Of a stretch of DNA of 44,702 nucleotides, positions 1 to 7,798 are shown one piece after another. Under the pieces are notes generated by a model. The model did no database searches, was not told the DNA's origin, and was given only the letters and a program-made list of their open reading frames with translations. The position numbers and the translations under genes are program-made. Every line of letters starts with the position of its first letter. Positions within the stretch are counted from its first letter, which is position 1. This DNA comes from Trinickia mobilis (GTDB taxonomy: Bacteria; Pseudomonadota; Gammaproteobacteria; Burkholderiales; Burkholderiaceae): positions 1 to 44,702 of the forward strand of contig NZ_JAFLRF010000044.1 in assembly GCF_017315705.1 (NCBI RefSeq). The letters run 5' to 3'.

Positions 1-272
1 TCTTTCGAGCGTTCGGCGGCGGGTGGGATGTTCCTCCCGACAGCCGAGTAGCAGAAGCAGCGCAAACGGCAGTGACTGTGAAATGACCGCCGCTCACTGA
101 CCTGCCAGCGGCGGCATAGACGGGATAACCGCAGCCGTCGCGGTCCTTGTATTCCAGCCCGAGACTATCTGTAGAAACGCAACGATCCGACAGCCAGGAA
201 AATGAGGGAGGCGCAGGCGCAACTGGATGGATGGAACGAAGAGCGATGGCACTGTTTATTGTATTGCCACGG
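1..272. other. No recognised gene
   Basis: This stretch lies downstream of the leftward TetR gene. Both strands contain only short overlapping frames without domain signatures or convincing ribosome-binding sites. It may be decayed sequence like other parts of the first 10 kb, but nothing identifiable is visible. Confidence 0.4.
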
Positions 273-836
273 CTATTCGGTCGTCAGGCGCTTTCGCGCC
301 TCAAGAAGTATGGAGGCGGAAAGCTTTGGGTCCGTCACAATCCGGGCGATCGTCACAGCCCCAATCATCGTCGAAAGCGTGACAAGCGCCTTTTTCTTCG
401 CGGCAGCGGCTGGCAAATCGTCGAACTGCGCCGCCATGGCTTCCACCAGCTTCGAAAAGCCTTCCGTCGTCGCTTCGCGCACGTTCGCCGCGCTGCGTGC
501 CAGTTCACTCCCCAAGGCTACGAAGGGGCAGCCGCTTCCCGGGTCATCTCGGTGCTTCGTCGAAAGATAGCCGGAAATTACTGCGGCAGGCCCACGGCCA
601 CCAGACGCGGCAGCTTCAACACCATCAATGAGCGACTGGATAGCCTGACTCACGGATTCCTCGATAACCTGATCCTTCGATTCGAAGTGCTTGTAAAAGC
701 CCCCGTGAGTCAGCCCCGCCGCAGACATGACGTCCGACAGTGCCGCGCCGCCAATTCCTTTTCGCCGGAACTCCACCGACGCGGCATCTACGATGCGTTG
801 CCTTGTCTGCGCCGCTTCCTGCCTCGATTTTCTCAT
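273..836 (-). CDS. TetR/AcrR family transcriptional regulator
   Basis: A 187-residue one-component repressor. The N-terminal helix-turn-helix runs over about residues 8-55, with the family signature seen in TRQRIVDAASVEFRRKG and GLTHGGFYKHFESKDQV. The C-terminal half is a ligand-binding helical domain with a conserved PGSGCPFVALGSE segment, typical of regulators of the TetR_C_33 kind that control reductase, GST or efflux genes. The start at MRKSRQ was chosen because the family alignment begins there; the upstream in-frame start at 896 would add an unusual 20-residue tail. The neighbouring GST and DHA2 exporter genes are plausible targets, but this is inference. Confidence 0.85.
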   Translation of the reverse strand: MRKSRQEAAQTRQRIVDAASVEFRRKGIGGAALSDVMSAAGLTHGGFYKHFESKDQVIEESVSQAIQSLIDGVEAAASGGRGPAAVISGYLSTKHRDDPGSGCPFVALGSELARSAANVREATTEGFSKLVEAMAAQFDDLPAAAAKKKALVTLSTMIGAVTIARIVTDPKLSASILLEARKRLTTE

Positions 837-896
837 CGCTCTCTGCCAATGCCGCATGGCGGCAACCATCCTCACCATCCAGAGGATACACAACAT

Positions 897-944
897 CTAA
901 ACAAAGTTCCACAAGCCTGCCAGGACGAGCGCCATCAACCGCAT
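897..944 (-). pseudogene. N-terminal remnant of a GlxA-type regulator gene
   Basis: A 15-codon reading (MRLMALVLAGLWNFV, then TAG) begins exactly where the duplicated control region places the start codon of the intact GlxA-type gene at 5796. The intact protein begins MRLTVLALDGVFDTA, so M-R-L, two leucines and the glycine are shared. The stop codon abuts the upstream in-frame start of the TetR gene. I read it as the stump left after the regulator body was lost. The protein match alone is short; the DNA duplication that surrounds it gives most of the support. Confidence 0.5.
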
Positions 945-1102
945 GGCGCAAATGACCATAAAGTTGTCATTTGCGAAGATAGCCCAAACGTCACATTCTG
1001 TCTGGAGTGATCCCAGTCCGAACGCGACTTTTGTTCGTTACTGAACGATCTTGGCCATCCTTGGAGAGGACCATGAAAGTGACGGCGATTTTCATGTGCA
1101 TG
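935..1102. repeat. Duplicated divergent control region, copy A
   Basis: About 168 bp align with 5787-5952 at roughly 80% identity by eye. The alignment starts at the regulator start codon, passes through an inverted repeat and a shared ATCCCAGTCCGAACGCGA segment, and ends about 30 nt into the rightward reading frame beginning ATGAAAGTGAC. Both genes that flank the intact copy B are missing or truncated here. Confidence 0.85.
950..972. promoter_or_regulatory. Inverted repeat AAATGAC-N9-GTCATTT, copy A
   Basis: A perfect 7-bp inverted repeat with a 9-bp spacer lies just upstream of the leftward start codon at 944. The same element occurs at 5802-5824 with one mismatch. Conservation in both copies suggests an operator, probably for the GlxA-type regulator. 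Confidence 0.5.
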
Positions 1103-1279
1103 TCCAACATAGCCGCCGCGACGCCTATCTCGCAGCATCGATCGATCCCTGCGAACTTGAACGCCGCATGCGCTCGATCGAAATCGACGGGTAGGGAGTC
1201 GAGCCAGTCGGCCCACGCGCCTCGAGACGATAGCGAAATGCGCGGAATACGGCGCTTGGCGCGCAGAGAGCTTAAATAA
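1073..1279 (+). CDS. Small ORF continuing from the duplicated leader
   Basis: A 68-codon frame begins ATGAAAGTGAC behind a strong GGAGAGGA ribosome-binding site at 1063-1070. Its first ten codons (MKVTAIFMCM) match the 26-residue leader ORF of copy B (MKVTATGMCM), but the remainder is basic, low in hydrophobic content and resembles no family I know. It is more likely the 5' end of a lost target gene running into unrelated DNA than a functional protein. Confidence 0.3.
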   Translation: MKVTAIFMCMSNIAAATPISQHRSIPANLNAACARSKSTGRESSQSAHAPRDDSEMRGIRRLARRELK

Positions 1280-1420
1280 GCCCGGCCGTTCAACAAACCC
1301 TTCCCGCTCCCGGTTCGGTCGCGCCCGCCCCACTGACACGGGAATGTTCACGAAAACACGCTCGTGGCTATCGGCTCTTCAGGAGGGTTCGAACTTTTCG
1401 ATAGCCTTCCCCGCTCATTG

Positions 1421-1437
1421 ACATCATATTATGATGT
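1421..1437. promoter_or_regulatory. Perfect 17-bp palindrome upstream of the GST gene
   Basis: ACATCATA-T-TATGATGT is an 8-bp inverted repeat around one base, about 50 bp upstream of the GST start. A further ATCATC half-site follows at about 1442-1449. The AT-rich symmetric form is typical of a TetR- or MarR-type operator. Confidence 0.6.
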
Positions 1438-1486
1438 TTAATATCATCTAAATGTCGAGACGGAATTGCAACCACATAGGCGCCAG

Positions 1487-2125
1487 ATGCGTTCAAACCC
1501 TATAGACCTGTATGGCGCACGCACGGGGAACTGTCTGCGTGTCGCGATAGCTCTGGAAGAGGCAGGATTGCCTTATCGCCCCATCGGGCTGAATCTTCAG
1601 CAAGGAGAACAGCAGGAGGCGAAGTTCCTAGCCCTCAACCCGGCGGGCAAGGTGCCTGTGATCGTCGACCGCACCGATAATGACGAAGCGCTTGTTCTCA
1701 CGCAATCCAATGCGATCCTGCTCTATGTCGCAGAAGCTGTTCCGGGAACCTTGTTCCCTGTTGGCGGCGCACGCCAACGTGCCATCGTTTATGAACGATT
1801 CTGCTACTTTTTGACGGATGTAATTGCCGTCAGCCACGCCGCATTTCACCTCCGGTCGGATGGCCAGAAGGGCGCTTCGCCGCAAGCGCTCGACCTACGC
1901 GCTATAAAGGCTCTCTCCGCTGCAGAGCGATTCGTAAAAACGTCCACGTTTGTCGCCGGGGAGACCTTTACATTAGCCGATATCGCAGCGGTCACTATCG
2001 CGTTCGCTCTTGAGCGGCACATTGATTGGAGCATGCTTCCACAACTTCATCGCTGGTACAGGGCCGTCATGGCGCGGCCTGCCGTCCTTCGAGGATTGGC
2101 GGCCTTCGGCGCGCGACAAGGGTAA
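1487..2125 (+). CDS. Glutathione S-transferase family protein
   Basis: A 212-residue cytosolic enzyme of the GST superfamily, expected to conjugate or isomerise electrophiles with glutathione. The thioredoxin-like N-terminal domain opens with IDLYGARTGNCLRVAIALEE, followed by NPAGKVPVIVD with the cis-proline and the glutathione-contacting region QSNAILLYVAE. The C-terminal helical domain contains the N-capping segment FTLADIAA. ATG 1487 was chosen over TTG 1466 because the domain begins directly after it. It lies behind a perfect palindrome, so it is probably repressed by a small-molecule-responsive regulator. Length is normal for the family. Confidence 0.9.
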   Translation: MRSNPIDLYGARTGNCLRVAIALEEAGLPYRPIGLNLQQGEQQEAKFLALNPAGKVPVIVDRTDNDEALVLTQSNAILLYVAEAVPGTLFPVGGARQRAIVYERFCYFLTDVIAVSHAAFHLRSDGQKGASPQALDLRAIKALSAAERFVKTSTFVAGETFTLADIAAVTIAFALERHIDWSMLPQLHRWYRAVMARPAVLRGLAAFGARQG

Positions 2126-2180
2126 AAAGATGTCGGCTACCGAAGGACCCCGCCTCTTCGGCAGCTTCATCGGGAAATCA

Positions 2181-2282
2181 CTAACGACCCGTCATCGGCA
2201 TCTGGCCGTGGGCGGCGCTTGCATTTGTAGGCCCGGCGACGGTTACAAGGGCCATCGCAACTCCGAGGGAGAGTGAGCGCAT
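2181..2282 (-). pseudogene. Fragment of an exported protein (signal-peptide stump)
   Basis: A 33-codon reading begins MRSLSLGVAMALVTVAG and ends shortly after NASAAHGQMPMTG. It has the layout of a Sec signal peptide with an A-x-A-like cleavage region, then stops. No mature domain follows in any frame. The rest of 2126-2539 holds no recognisable gene, only a weak hairpin (CCGAAG/CTTCGG, 2140-2161) after the GST gene. This is probably a decayed gene start; confidence is low. Confidence 0.3.
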
Positions 2283-2539
2283 ATCGAGTGCGATATTTCC
2301 GTTCAACTTAGATCTCTTGTGATTGTTTTGAGGTAGTTCGTTGGTCTTTGACGTTGCGAAGCAGCTCAAGCGGCGAATGCGTCACACTGGGAGTATTGAC
2401 GGCGGTTATCGACCAAATCTCGGCCGCTCTCCGCAGTGAATACTCATGCAGGCACGCGACGCGCCGACTCGTTTAAATCCACTTGCTACATTCACGGCGC
2501 CTCGTTTGGAAAACCGTCAAGGCTCATAGTGCGACCTTC

Positions 2540-4105
2540 TTAATGCCCCGAGTCGGTACCGGCGGCCCTTGGCCCCACCTTGCGCAGCAGTGGCGCCAGC
2601 GCCGTAGCGATAACGAAAATGGCCATTATCAGAAGGAACGCATCGGCGTAGGCCATCGTCAATGCTTCGCGGAAGACCAACGAACGCAGTTGCTTGAGTG
2701 CGGCCAGCTTCGCACGGCCTACATCATCCATTGCCCGCCCGAACTGCGCTTGCGCTCGGTGCAGAAACAACTGTGCAGATGGGTCGCTTGCGGTAAGCCT
2801 GCTTGCGAGGCGCTCAAAGTGAAAATTTGTCCGATTGTTGAGGATCGCACCGCAAAATGCGATGCCCACCGCTCCGCCCAGGTTGCGCATCATGTTGAAC
2901 AGTCCGCTGGCATATTTGAGCCGTTCCATGGGCAAGCTACCCAGACCCAGTGTGACGGCAGGCGCCACAGCGAACACCTGAGGAAAGCCACGAATGAGTT
3001 GCGGCCAGAGAAACTGATCTCCGCCCCAATCGTGCGTGATCCAGCTAAATCCCAGCATGGATAGCCCGAACATCGCAAGACCGAAAGTCATCAGCCAACG
3101 CAGGTCGACTCGGCGAGCGAGGACGATATAGAACGGCATACCCAGGAGTGCGCCAACTCCCGTCGCACAGACAATCGTGCCAATTTGCAAAGCCGATAGG
3201 TCACGCACGTACCCTAGGAACAATGGCACCAGATAGATGGTGGTAAAAATACCAATACCAGTAATGAAGGACAGGATGCAGCCGATCAGGAAATTGCGGT
3301 CCCTCAAGGCCCGTAGATCAACTACAGGACGGGGAAATGTCAGGCTGCGCGCCACGAAAAGCGTGCCGGCGATGGCCGAAACCCAAGCACCAAGACGGAT
3401 GCCGGCATCATCGAACCAGTTCCAGCGCGCTCCTTCCTCGAGCACATACTCCAGGTTCCCAAGAAACGCGGCCATAAGGCCAATACCCAAGTAATCAGCG
3501 CCCTTTAGCAAAGAGAGGTCCGGTTCATCGATATCGACAAGCGTGGCAGTGCCGAAGGTCACCAGTAGACCAGGCACCAAGTTGATGTAGAACAACCAGC
3601 GCCAGGAAAGCGCATCAGTGACCCAGCCGCCAATGACCGGCCCGAGCGCCGGTGCCAGGGAGGCTATCGTACCAATCACAGCCGCGGCGAGTGGTTGCCG
3701 CTTGCCGGGGAAGTAGTGAAAGATCGAGGTGAAGACCGTGGGGATCATCGACGCGCCCAGCATGCCCTGAAGAGCCCGGAACACGATCATGCTTTCAATG
3801 CTCCAGGCCAGTCCGCACAGCATGCTGGCGACAGTGAACCCGAACGCTGACACAACGAACAGCCACCGGGTGGAAAAGACGCGTGTCAACAAGCCGGACA
3901 TCGGGATAACAATAATCTCAGCGATCAGGTAGGCCGTCTGCAGCCACCCGATTTGATCCCTCCCGGCGGACAGACCGCCGCCGATATCCTGCAGCGACGC
4001 AGCGACAATTTGGATATCAAGCAGGGCGACGAACATACCAACGCACATCACCGCGAACGGCAATATCGGTGGCATCGACGCAGGCGTACGATCCGATGCG
4101 TTCAT
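2540..4105 (-). CDS. DHA2-family MFS drug exporter (EmrB/QacA type)
   Basis: A 521-residue inner-membrane proton antiporter with about 14 hydrophobic segments. Family marks include FVALLDIQIVAASLQDIGG in the first segment (motif D1), the WLQTAYLIAE region, and LGPVIGGWVTDALSWRWLF, the antiporter motif C followed by the WRW signature. Such EmrB-type exporters expel lipophilic toxicants, usually with an EmrA adaptor and an outer-membrane channel; neither is present here. The start at MNASDR was chosen because its ATG overlaps the stop of the small upstream ORF (ATGA), implying translational coupling. The C-terminus ends normally. Confidence 0.9.
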   Translation of the reverse strand: MNASDRTPASMPPILPFAVMCVGMFVALLDIQIVAASLQDIGGGLSAGRDQIGWLQTAYLIAEIIVIPMSGLLTRVFSTRWLFVVSAFGFTVASMLCGLAWSIESMIVFRALQGMLGASMIPTVFTSIFHYFPGKRQPLAAAVIGTIASLAPALGPVIGGWVTDALSWRWLFYINLVPGLLVTFGTATLVDIDEPDLSLLKGADYLGIGLMAAFLGNLEYVLEEGARWNWFDDAGIRLGAWVSAIAGTLFVARSLTFPRPVVDLRALRDRNFLIGCILSFITGIGIFTTIYLVPLFLGYVRDLSALQIGTIVCATGVGALLGMPFYIVLARRVDLRWLMTFGLAMFGLSMLGFSWITHDWGGDQFLWPQLIRGFPQVFAVAPAVTLGLGSLPMERLKYASGLFNMMRNLGGAVGIAFCGAILNNRTNFHFERLASRLTASDPSAQLFLHRAQAQFGRAMDDVGRAKLAALKQLRSLVFREALTMAYADAFLLIMAIFVIATALAPLLRKVGPRAAGTDSGH

Positions 4106-4266
4106 GACTCGAACCTGTGGCTGTCTACAGCGGCAGATACCGATTGCCCCGCAATCAACCCGCAAACGGCGGACATGGGTAAAACGAGTTCAATTTGCCC
4201 CAGCATCCGCGCATGCATTCGGATTCCGTTGGCGAACGCGAACTTGCCCGTCCGATCCCGCTGCAT
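4102..4266 (-). CDS. Small ORF coupled to the DHA2 exporter
   Basis: A 54-codon frame starts MQRDRTGKFAFANG behind a strong AAGGAGAGG ribosome-binding site (4271-4279). Its TGA overlaps the exporter ATG. The C-terminal part (VLPMSAVCGLIAGQSVSAAV) is mildly hydrophobic. It could be a coupling leader or the 3' remnant of an EmrA-like adaptor gene, which normally precedes emrB; the tail GQSVSAAVDSH faintly recalls adaptor C-termini. I do not recognise it with certainty. Confidence 0.4.
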   Translation of the reverse strand: MQRDRTGKFAFANGIRMHARMLGQIELVLPMSAVCGLIAGQSVSAAVDSHRFES

Positions 4267-4342
4267 GCTTCCTCTCCTTGACCAATAGACGGGCTCCATC
4301 CCCAGCCCATCGTGGAAACGCGGGCCGCCGGCTTGCGCTCAT

Positions 4343-4375
4343 TTAGCGTTCAAGCGACATCCTATTAGCGTTCAA
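4343..4375. promoter_or_regulatory. Tandem 11-bp direct repeats, 22 bp apart
   Basis: TTAGCGTTCAA occurs at 4343-4353 and again at 4365-4375, exactly two helical turns apart, upstream of the exporter operon. Paired direct half-sites at this spacing are typical of AraC-family activators. The next gene to the right is an AraC/GlxA-type regulator, making it a candidate ligand for these sites. Confidence 0.55.
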
Positions 4376-4510
4376 ATGCAATCTAAAGTCAACAGAAAAT
4401 CGGAGGAAGCCTCAACTGGCACAGTCCCGCATTTGCAACGAACGTGCAGGCATAAGACTGTGTACATGACTAACAACGGGCGAGAAGTGATGGGAGAGTT
4501 GACGGGCGCA

Positions 4511-4603
4511 GCGGTCGGCCGCATACACCAAGCACGTGGATGGCAGACCCGGTAGCATCTCGGCGATGCGCTCATAGCCTTCGATCCAACGCAAACTTTC
4601 AAA
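4511..4603 (-). pseudogene. IS4-family transposase fragment
   Basis: The leftward frame reads FESLRWIEGYERIAEML and continues through LVYAADR, the hallmark of the catalytic-core region of Tn5/IS4-type transposases where the second acidic residue follows LVYAADR. Similarity stops abruptly after AADR and begins just before FESL. No inverted ends are visible around it. It is an internal scrap of about 31 codons and cannot be functional. Confidence 0.75.
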
Positions 4604-4824
4604 AGCGGAGAGTAACCGCGATCCGCCGGCAGATTACAAGCGCTGTGCTATGTCATTGAAAGTAAACAGGCTTTTTCTCGACCGAGACTCGCCGGTCAAG
4701 ATGCGGATAACGAGACGGGCTGTCGGGCCGAACCCGTTTGCGGCAATCATCGGCGTTCGACGCAACCTCCCCCTCGAAATCACCACCGGCGATCACAAAA
4801 TCCTGCAGACCGGACTATCAGATG

Positions 4825-5796
4825 TCATTGGCCCCCAGCACCACGTATCTCGCGCACCCCGCGGCCAAGGCGTCGGCGCAGAAGCGTGCGCAACGTCGCG
4901 CCGTCGACATAGCCGACCTCGGCGGCGATCGCCTCGACATCAAGACGGCTTGTGCGGAGCAGATGAACGGCCCGCTCGACGCGAAGGTCTTGGAAGTAAG
5001 ACAGCGGAGATTTGCCCAGCACGGCCTCGATGCGACGCTGCAGTGTTCGTGCACTTGTGGAAAGGGACTCTGCCGCTGCCTCAAGCGAAAAGCCCTGAGC
5101 GAGCCGGCCTCTTGCCCAACGCTCGAAGCGCTCGACGAGCGGGTCCGCCCGAGCCAGATGATCCGGAATCATGTAGGGCGCCTGTGAAGGCCGCGCGTCT
5201 ACCAGCATGTAGCGGGCTACCATCGACGCAAGCGCGGGGCTCGCCTGATTCAGCAGCCAAAGAGCGAGGTCCAGGTGCCCCATCGCGGCTCCGGCCGTCG
5301 TAAAGTCACCCGAGGGCACCAGCATGCGCGTACTGTCCAGGCGGATCGCGGGATAACGCTGACGAAACAGCGGCGCGAGCCACCAGGTTGTGGTCGCTTC
5401 ATGATCGTCCAACAGCCCAGATTCCGCCAGCACGAAAGTGCCGACGCAAGCGGCCGCGATCTTGGCGCCGTTGGCGTGGCTTTCGGTCAGCAATGCCATC
5501 GCATCAATCACGTCGCGCCGACCGAGCGCGGGCAGCAGTTGTGCAGGCATCTTCGTGCCAAGTGCAGGCACGACCAGCCAGTCGGGGCTGGTCATTGCGC
5601 TCACCGGTTTGACCGGAACGCGCATACCCAAAGCAGTCCGCACGACGCGTCGCATACCGATCAGCTCGATGTCGAAGCGCGGGCCCACTCCAGGCTCCTG
5701 AACTTCGGCGAGTTCGTTGGCGGTGGTGAAAACGTCGAGCATCGAAGAAAGTGCCGTATCGAAAACGCCGTCGAGGGCGAGTACCGTCAAACGCAT
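4825..5796 (-). CDS. GlxA family transcriptional regulator (DJ-1/PfpI + AraC)
   Basis: A 323-residue regulator with two domains. Residues about 3-175 form a DJ-1/PfpI-like amidotransferase fold (GAKIAAACVGTFVLAESGLLD is the nucleophile-elbow region, and TTWWLAP follows). Residues about 215-315 form an AraC-type double helix-turn-helix (SLSTSARTLQRRIEAVLG and the EVGYVDGATLRTLLRRRLG region). The start MRLTVLALDG was chosen because the domain begins there; MIIYA upstream overlaps the operator. It diverges from a small leader ORF and a methyltransferase, with an inverted repeat between them. Ligand and targets are unknown. Confidence 0.9.
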   Translation of the reverse strand: MRLTVLALDGVFDTALSSMLDVFTTANELAEVQEPGVGPRFDIELIGMRRVVRTALGMRVPVKPVSAMTSPDWLVVPALGTKMPAQLLPALGRRDVIDAMALLTESHANGAKIAAACVGTFVLAESGLLDDHEATTTWWLAPLFRQRYPAIRLDSTRMLVPSGDFTTAGAAMGHLDLALWLLNQASPALASMVARYMLVDARPSQAPYMIPDHLARADPLVERFERWARGRLAQGFSLEAAAESLSTSARTLQRRIEAVLGKSPLSYFQDLRVERAVHLLRTSRLDVEAIAAEVGYVDGATLRTLLRRRLGRGVREIRGAGGQ

Positions 5797-5952
5797 GGCG
5801 TAAATGATCATAAAGTTGTCATTTATGACGATAGCCCAAACGCCGCACTCTGTCTAGAGTGATCCCAGTCCGAACGCGATTCTAGTTCGTGCCGACGATC
5901 CTGATCATCCTTGGAGAGGACCATGAAAGTGACAGCGACGGGCATGTGCATG
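5787..5952. repeat. Duplicated divergent control region, copy B
   Basis: This is the counterpart of 935-1102, here between intact genes. It includes the GlxA-type start codon, the AAATGAT-N9-GTCATTT inverted repeat, a second inverted repeat ACTCT-N4-AGAGT at 5847-5860, a shared ATCCCAGTCCGAACGCGA segment and the GGAGAGGA-ATGAAAGTGAC initiation region. The match to copy A fades about 30 nt into the rightward frame. Confidence 0.85.
5802..5824. promoter_or_regulatory. Inverted repeat AAATGAT-N9-GTCATTT, copy B
   Basis: This near-perfect inverted repeat lies 5 bp upstream of the GlxA-type start codon, a position suited to autoregulation. Copy A has the perfect version (AAATGAC/GTCATTT). The 9-bp spacer, CATAAAGTT, is identical in both copies. 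Confidence 0.5.
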
Positions 5953-6003
5953 CCCTTTACCGATGATCGACAGCAGCGCCTGCAAAGGGAGCAGTCGGTA
6001 TGA
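5923..6003 (+). CDS. 26-codon leader ORF coupled to the methyltransferase
   Basis: The frame MKVTATGMCMPFTDDRQQRL, plus six more residues, follows a strong GGAGAGGA site at 5913-5920. Its TGA overlaps the methyltransferase ATG at 6000, so ribosomes ending here can restart on the next gene. The first ten codons are conserved in the duplicated copy at 1073. It is either a true leader peptide or the stump of an ancestral target gene that was replaced by the methyltransferase. Confidence 0.4.
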   Translation: MKVTATGMCMPFTDDRQQRLQREQSV

Positions 6004-6866
6004 GCCTTCCAAATGAGATCGTCACGTCGCAACGTGAAAAGGCAGACGAACACTATGGCCGCTCGAATCTGTTGGAAGCAATCCGAGCTGCGCTTGCGGC
6101 GGCGGGATCGGGGGATGGCGTATTGACGCCGGAGGTGCTCGCGCCGTTGGACCAATTCCATACGAGAGGCGCAGACGCGACGATTGAGCTTGCTCGTGAA
6201 GCAGGTATCGCTGTAAACAGCGTTGTGCTCGATATCGGCTCAGGCCTCGGTGGTCCGTCACGTTATCTCGCCTCGGCATTTGGCTGCCGAGTCTATGGCA
6301 TCGACCTGAATGCCTCATTTGTGGACGCGGCGGCATACCTCTCGCAACGAGCCGACCTCGACTCGTTGGTGAGTTATCAATGCGCTGACGCTTTGTCAAT
6401 CCCGTACGAAGACGGTTCGTTCGATTTTGTCTGGACACAGCATGTGGCCATGAACATTGCGGACCGCGACAAGCTGTATGCTGAGGCGTTTCGCGTACTG
6501 AAGCCCGGTGGCCGGTTCGCGATCTACGATGTCGTCGCCGCCAGTGGCGCGCCGCTACACTTTCCAGTGCCTTGGGCGAGTAATCAGAATACAAGCTTCC
6601 TGCTCAGCCCAACGTCAATGCGAGACATCTTGGAAGCTGCCGGCTTCCGTGTCATATCCTGGCACGATGGGACTCGGGCAGGCATCGAATGGTTCGAAGC
6701 ACGTCGTGCAGCGTCGACGGCAACAGCGGGAACGCCTGCGCTCGGCTTACACGTCGTTATGGGACAAGCATTCCCGACGATGATTGCCAACTTCGCCCGC
6801 AATCTCGCCGAAGGCAGGATCGGACTCATTCAGGCTGTGCTCGAGCGTGCGGCCCAAACTAGATAG
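6000..6866 (+). CDS. Class I SAM-dependent methyltransferase
   Basis: A 288-residue soluble enzyme. SAM motif I is at residues about 76-90 (VVLDIGSGLGGPSRYLA), followed by the acidic ribose-binding YGIDLN, motif II ADALSIPYEDGSFDFVWTQH and motif III LKPGGRFAIYDVV. This pattern resembles the UbiE/tocopherol/sarcosine-type methyltransferases that act on small molecules; the substrate cannot be told. Its ATG overlaps the stop of the 26-codon leader and lacks a strong ribosome-binding site of its own, suggesting coupled translation. It diverges from the GlxA-type regulator. Confidence 0.88.
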   Translation: MSLPNEIVTSQREKADEHYGRSNLLEAIRAALAAAGSGDGVLTPEVLAPLDQFHTRGADATIELAREAGIAVNSVVLDIGSGLGGPSRYLASAFGCRVYGIDLNASFVDAAAYLSQRADLDSLVSYQCADALSIPYEDGSFDFVWTQHVAMNIADRDKLYAEAFRVLKPGGRFAIYDVVAASGAPLHFPVPWASNQNTSFLLSPTSMRDILEAAGFRVISWHDGTRAGIEWFEARRAASTATAGTPALGLHVVMGQAFPTMIANFARNLAEGRIGLIQAVLERAAQTR

Positions 6867-7025
6867 CGGCAGGTTAACCGGGCGGGCTTCCGTAATGCGG
6901 TGATGATCCCGCGGATATTATCAAGATCCAACGTAGAGATTTACTGCTACGTCTCTCTGAGAAAATTCAGATGGCACGCAACTCAAAAAGCCGAAAACCG
7001 ATCCTTATTGGCACGCGGAATCATA

Positions 7026-7502
7026 TCAAGCGCCGAACTTACCCCTGATGGCGTTGCTCGCAGCCGGCCCTGGAGCAAGCTCGAAATTCGGCCCAGTAGC
7101 GGGCTTGCCGGTACGCGCATCAACGACCACGAGTTTGGCAGGCCTACCGGTGCGCTTGTTGACAACTTGCAACGCGACACCGTCGTCCGCAAAGTGGTCA
7201 TTACCAAAAGCGGTAAGCGCAAACAGAACGGACCGGAAGGCCTTTCCTCGCTCGGTTAGTAGATATTCCATGCGAGGAGGCGTTACGCTGTAAAGGCGCT
7301 TCTCAAGGAAGCCATTTTCGACCAAGGTCGCGAGGCGTCGGCTAAGAATATTGGGCGAAATCCCAAGATTACGCTCAAACTCGTCGAAGCGCGTCGAACC
7401 TCTTACTGCGTCCCGGAGGATCAAAATACTCCACCATTCGCCGACGCGCTCCAAAGTGCGGGCGATTGGACATTCCATGTCTTCAAAGCTTTTTCGTTTC
7501 AT
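7026..7502 (-). CDS. HxlR family transcriptional regulator
   Basis: A 158-residue MarR-like winged-helix regulator. The family signature is complete: CPIARTLERVGEWWSILILR, then FDEFERNLGISPNILSRRL and the wing LVENGFLEKRLYSVTPPRMEY. The C-terminal tail after residue 105 is variable, as usual. HxlR genes normally diverge from the gene they control, but the rightward side here (7503-7794) has no intact gene, only decayed DNA before an IS element, so its target has probably been lost. Confidence 0.9.
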   Translation of the reverse strand: MKRKSFEDMECPIARTLERVGEWWSILILRDAVRGSTRFDEFERNLGISPNILSRRLATLVENGFLEKRLYSVTPPRMEYLLTERGKAFRSVLFALTAFGNDHFADDGVALQVVNKRTGRPAKLVVVDARTGKPATGPNFELAPGPAASNAIRGKFGA

Positions 7503-7798
7503 GGTTTCGAGTCTAGCTTAGTGAATTTCACTTTGCAAGTTACTGTATTGGATGACTTCGGCGTATCTAGGTGCTACGGTTGTCCGGACGCGTCCCGGCC
7601 AGCCAATAGGGGTTAATGCCAATGGCCGCACCGTGTGACTATTTTCAATGTAGCCACTTCAACAACGCAATTTATTGTCGCATCGCCGTTCTTCAGCCAT
7701 TTCCCGTGTTCGGATTGAGCGGCTCCCGGTAAACCGGGCCATCATGTCAGCGAGTTCTCGGCGGCAGACCTGAAAGGTGCTGAAGCTGGCACGCCCAA

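Noticed and set aside
2140-2161. Hairpin CCGAAG/CTTCGG after the GST gene as a terminator
   Set aside because: Stem of only 6 bp with a 10-nt loop and no T-run; too weak to call.
4650-5303. A 217-codon plus-strand frame opposite the GlxA-type regulator
   Set aside because: No domain and no initiation signal; the opposite strand has a complete two-domain regulator.
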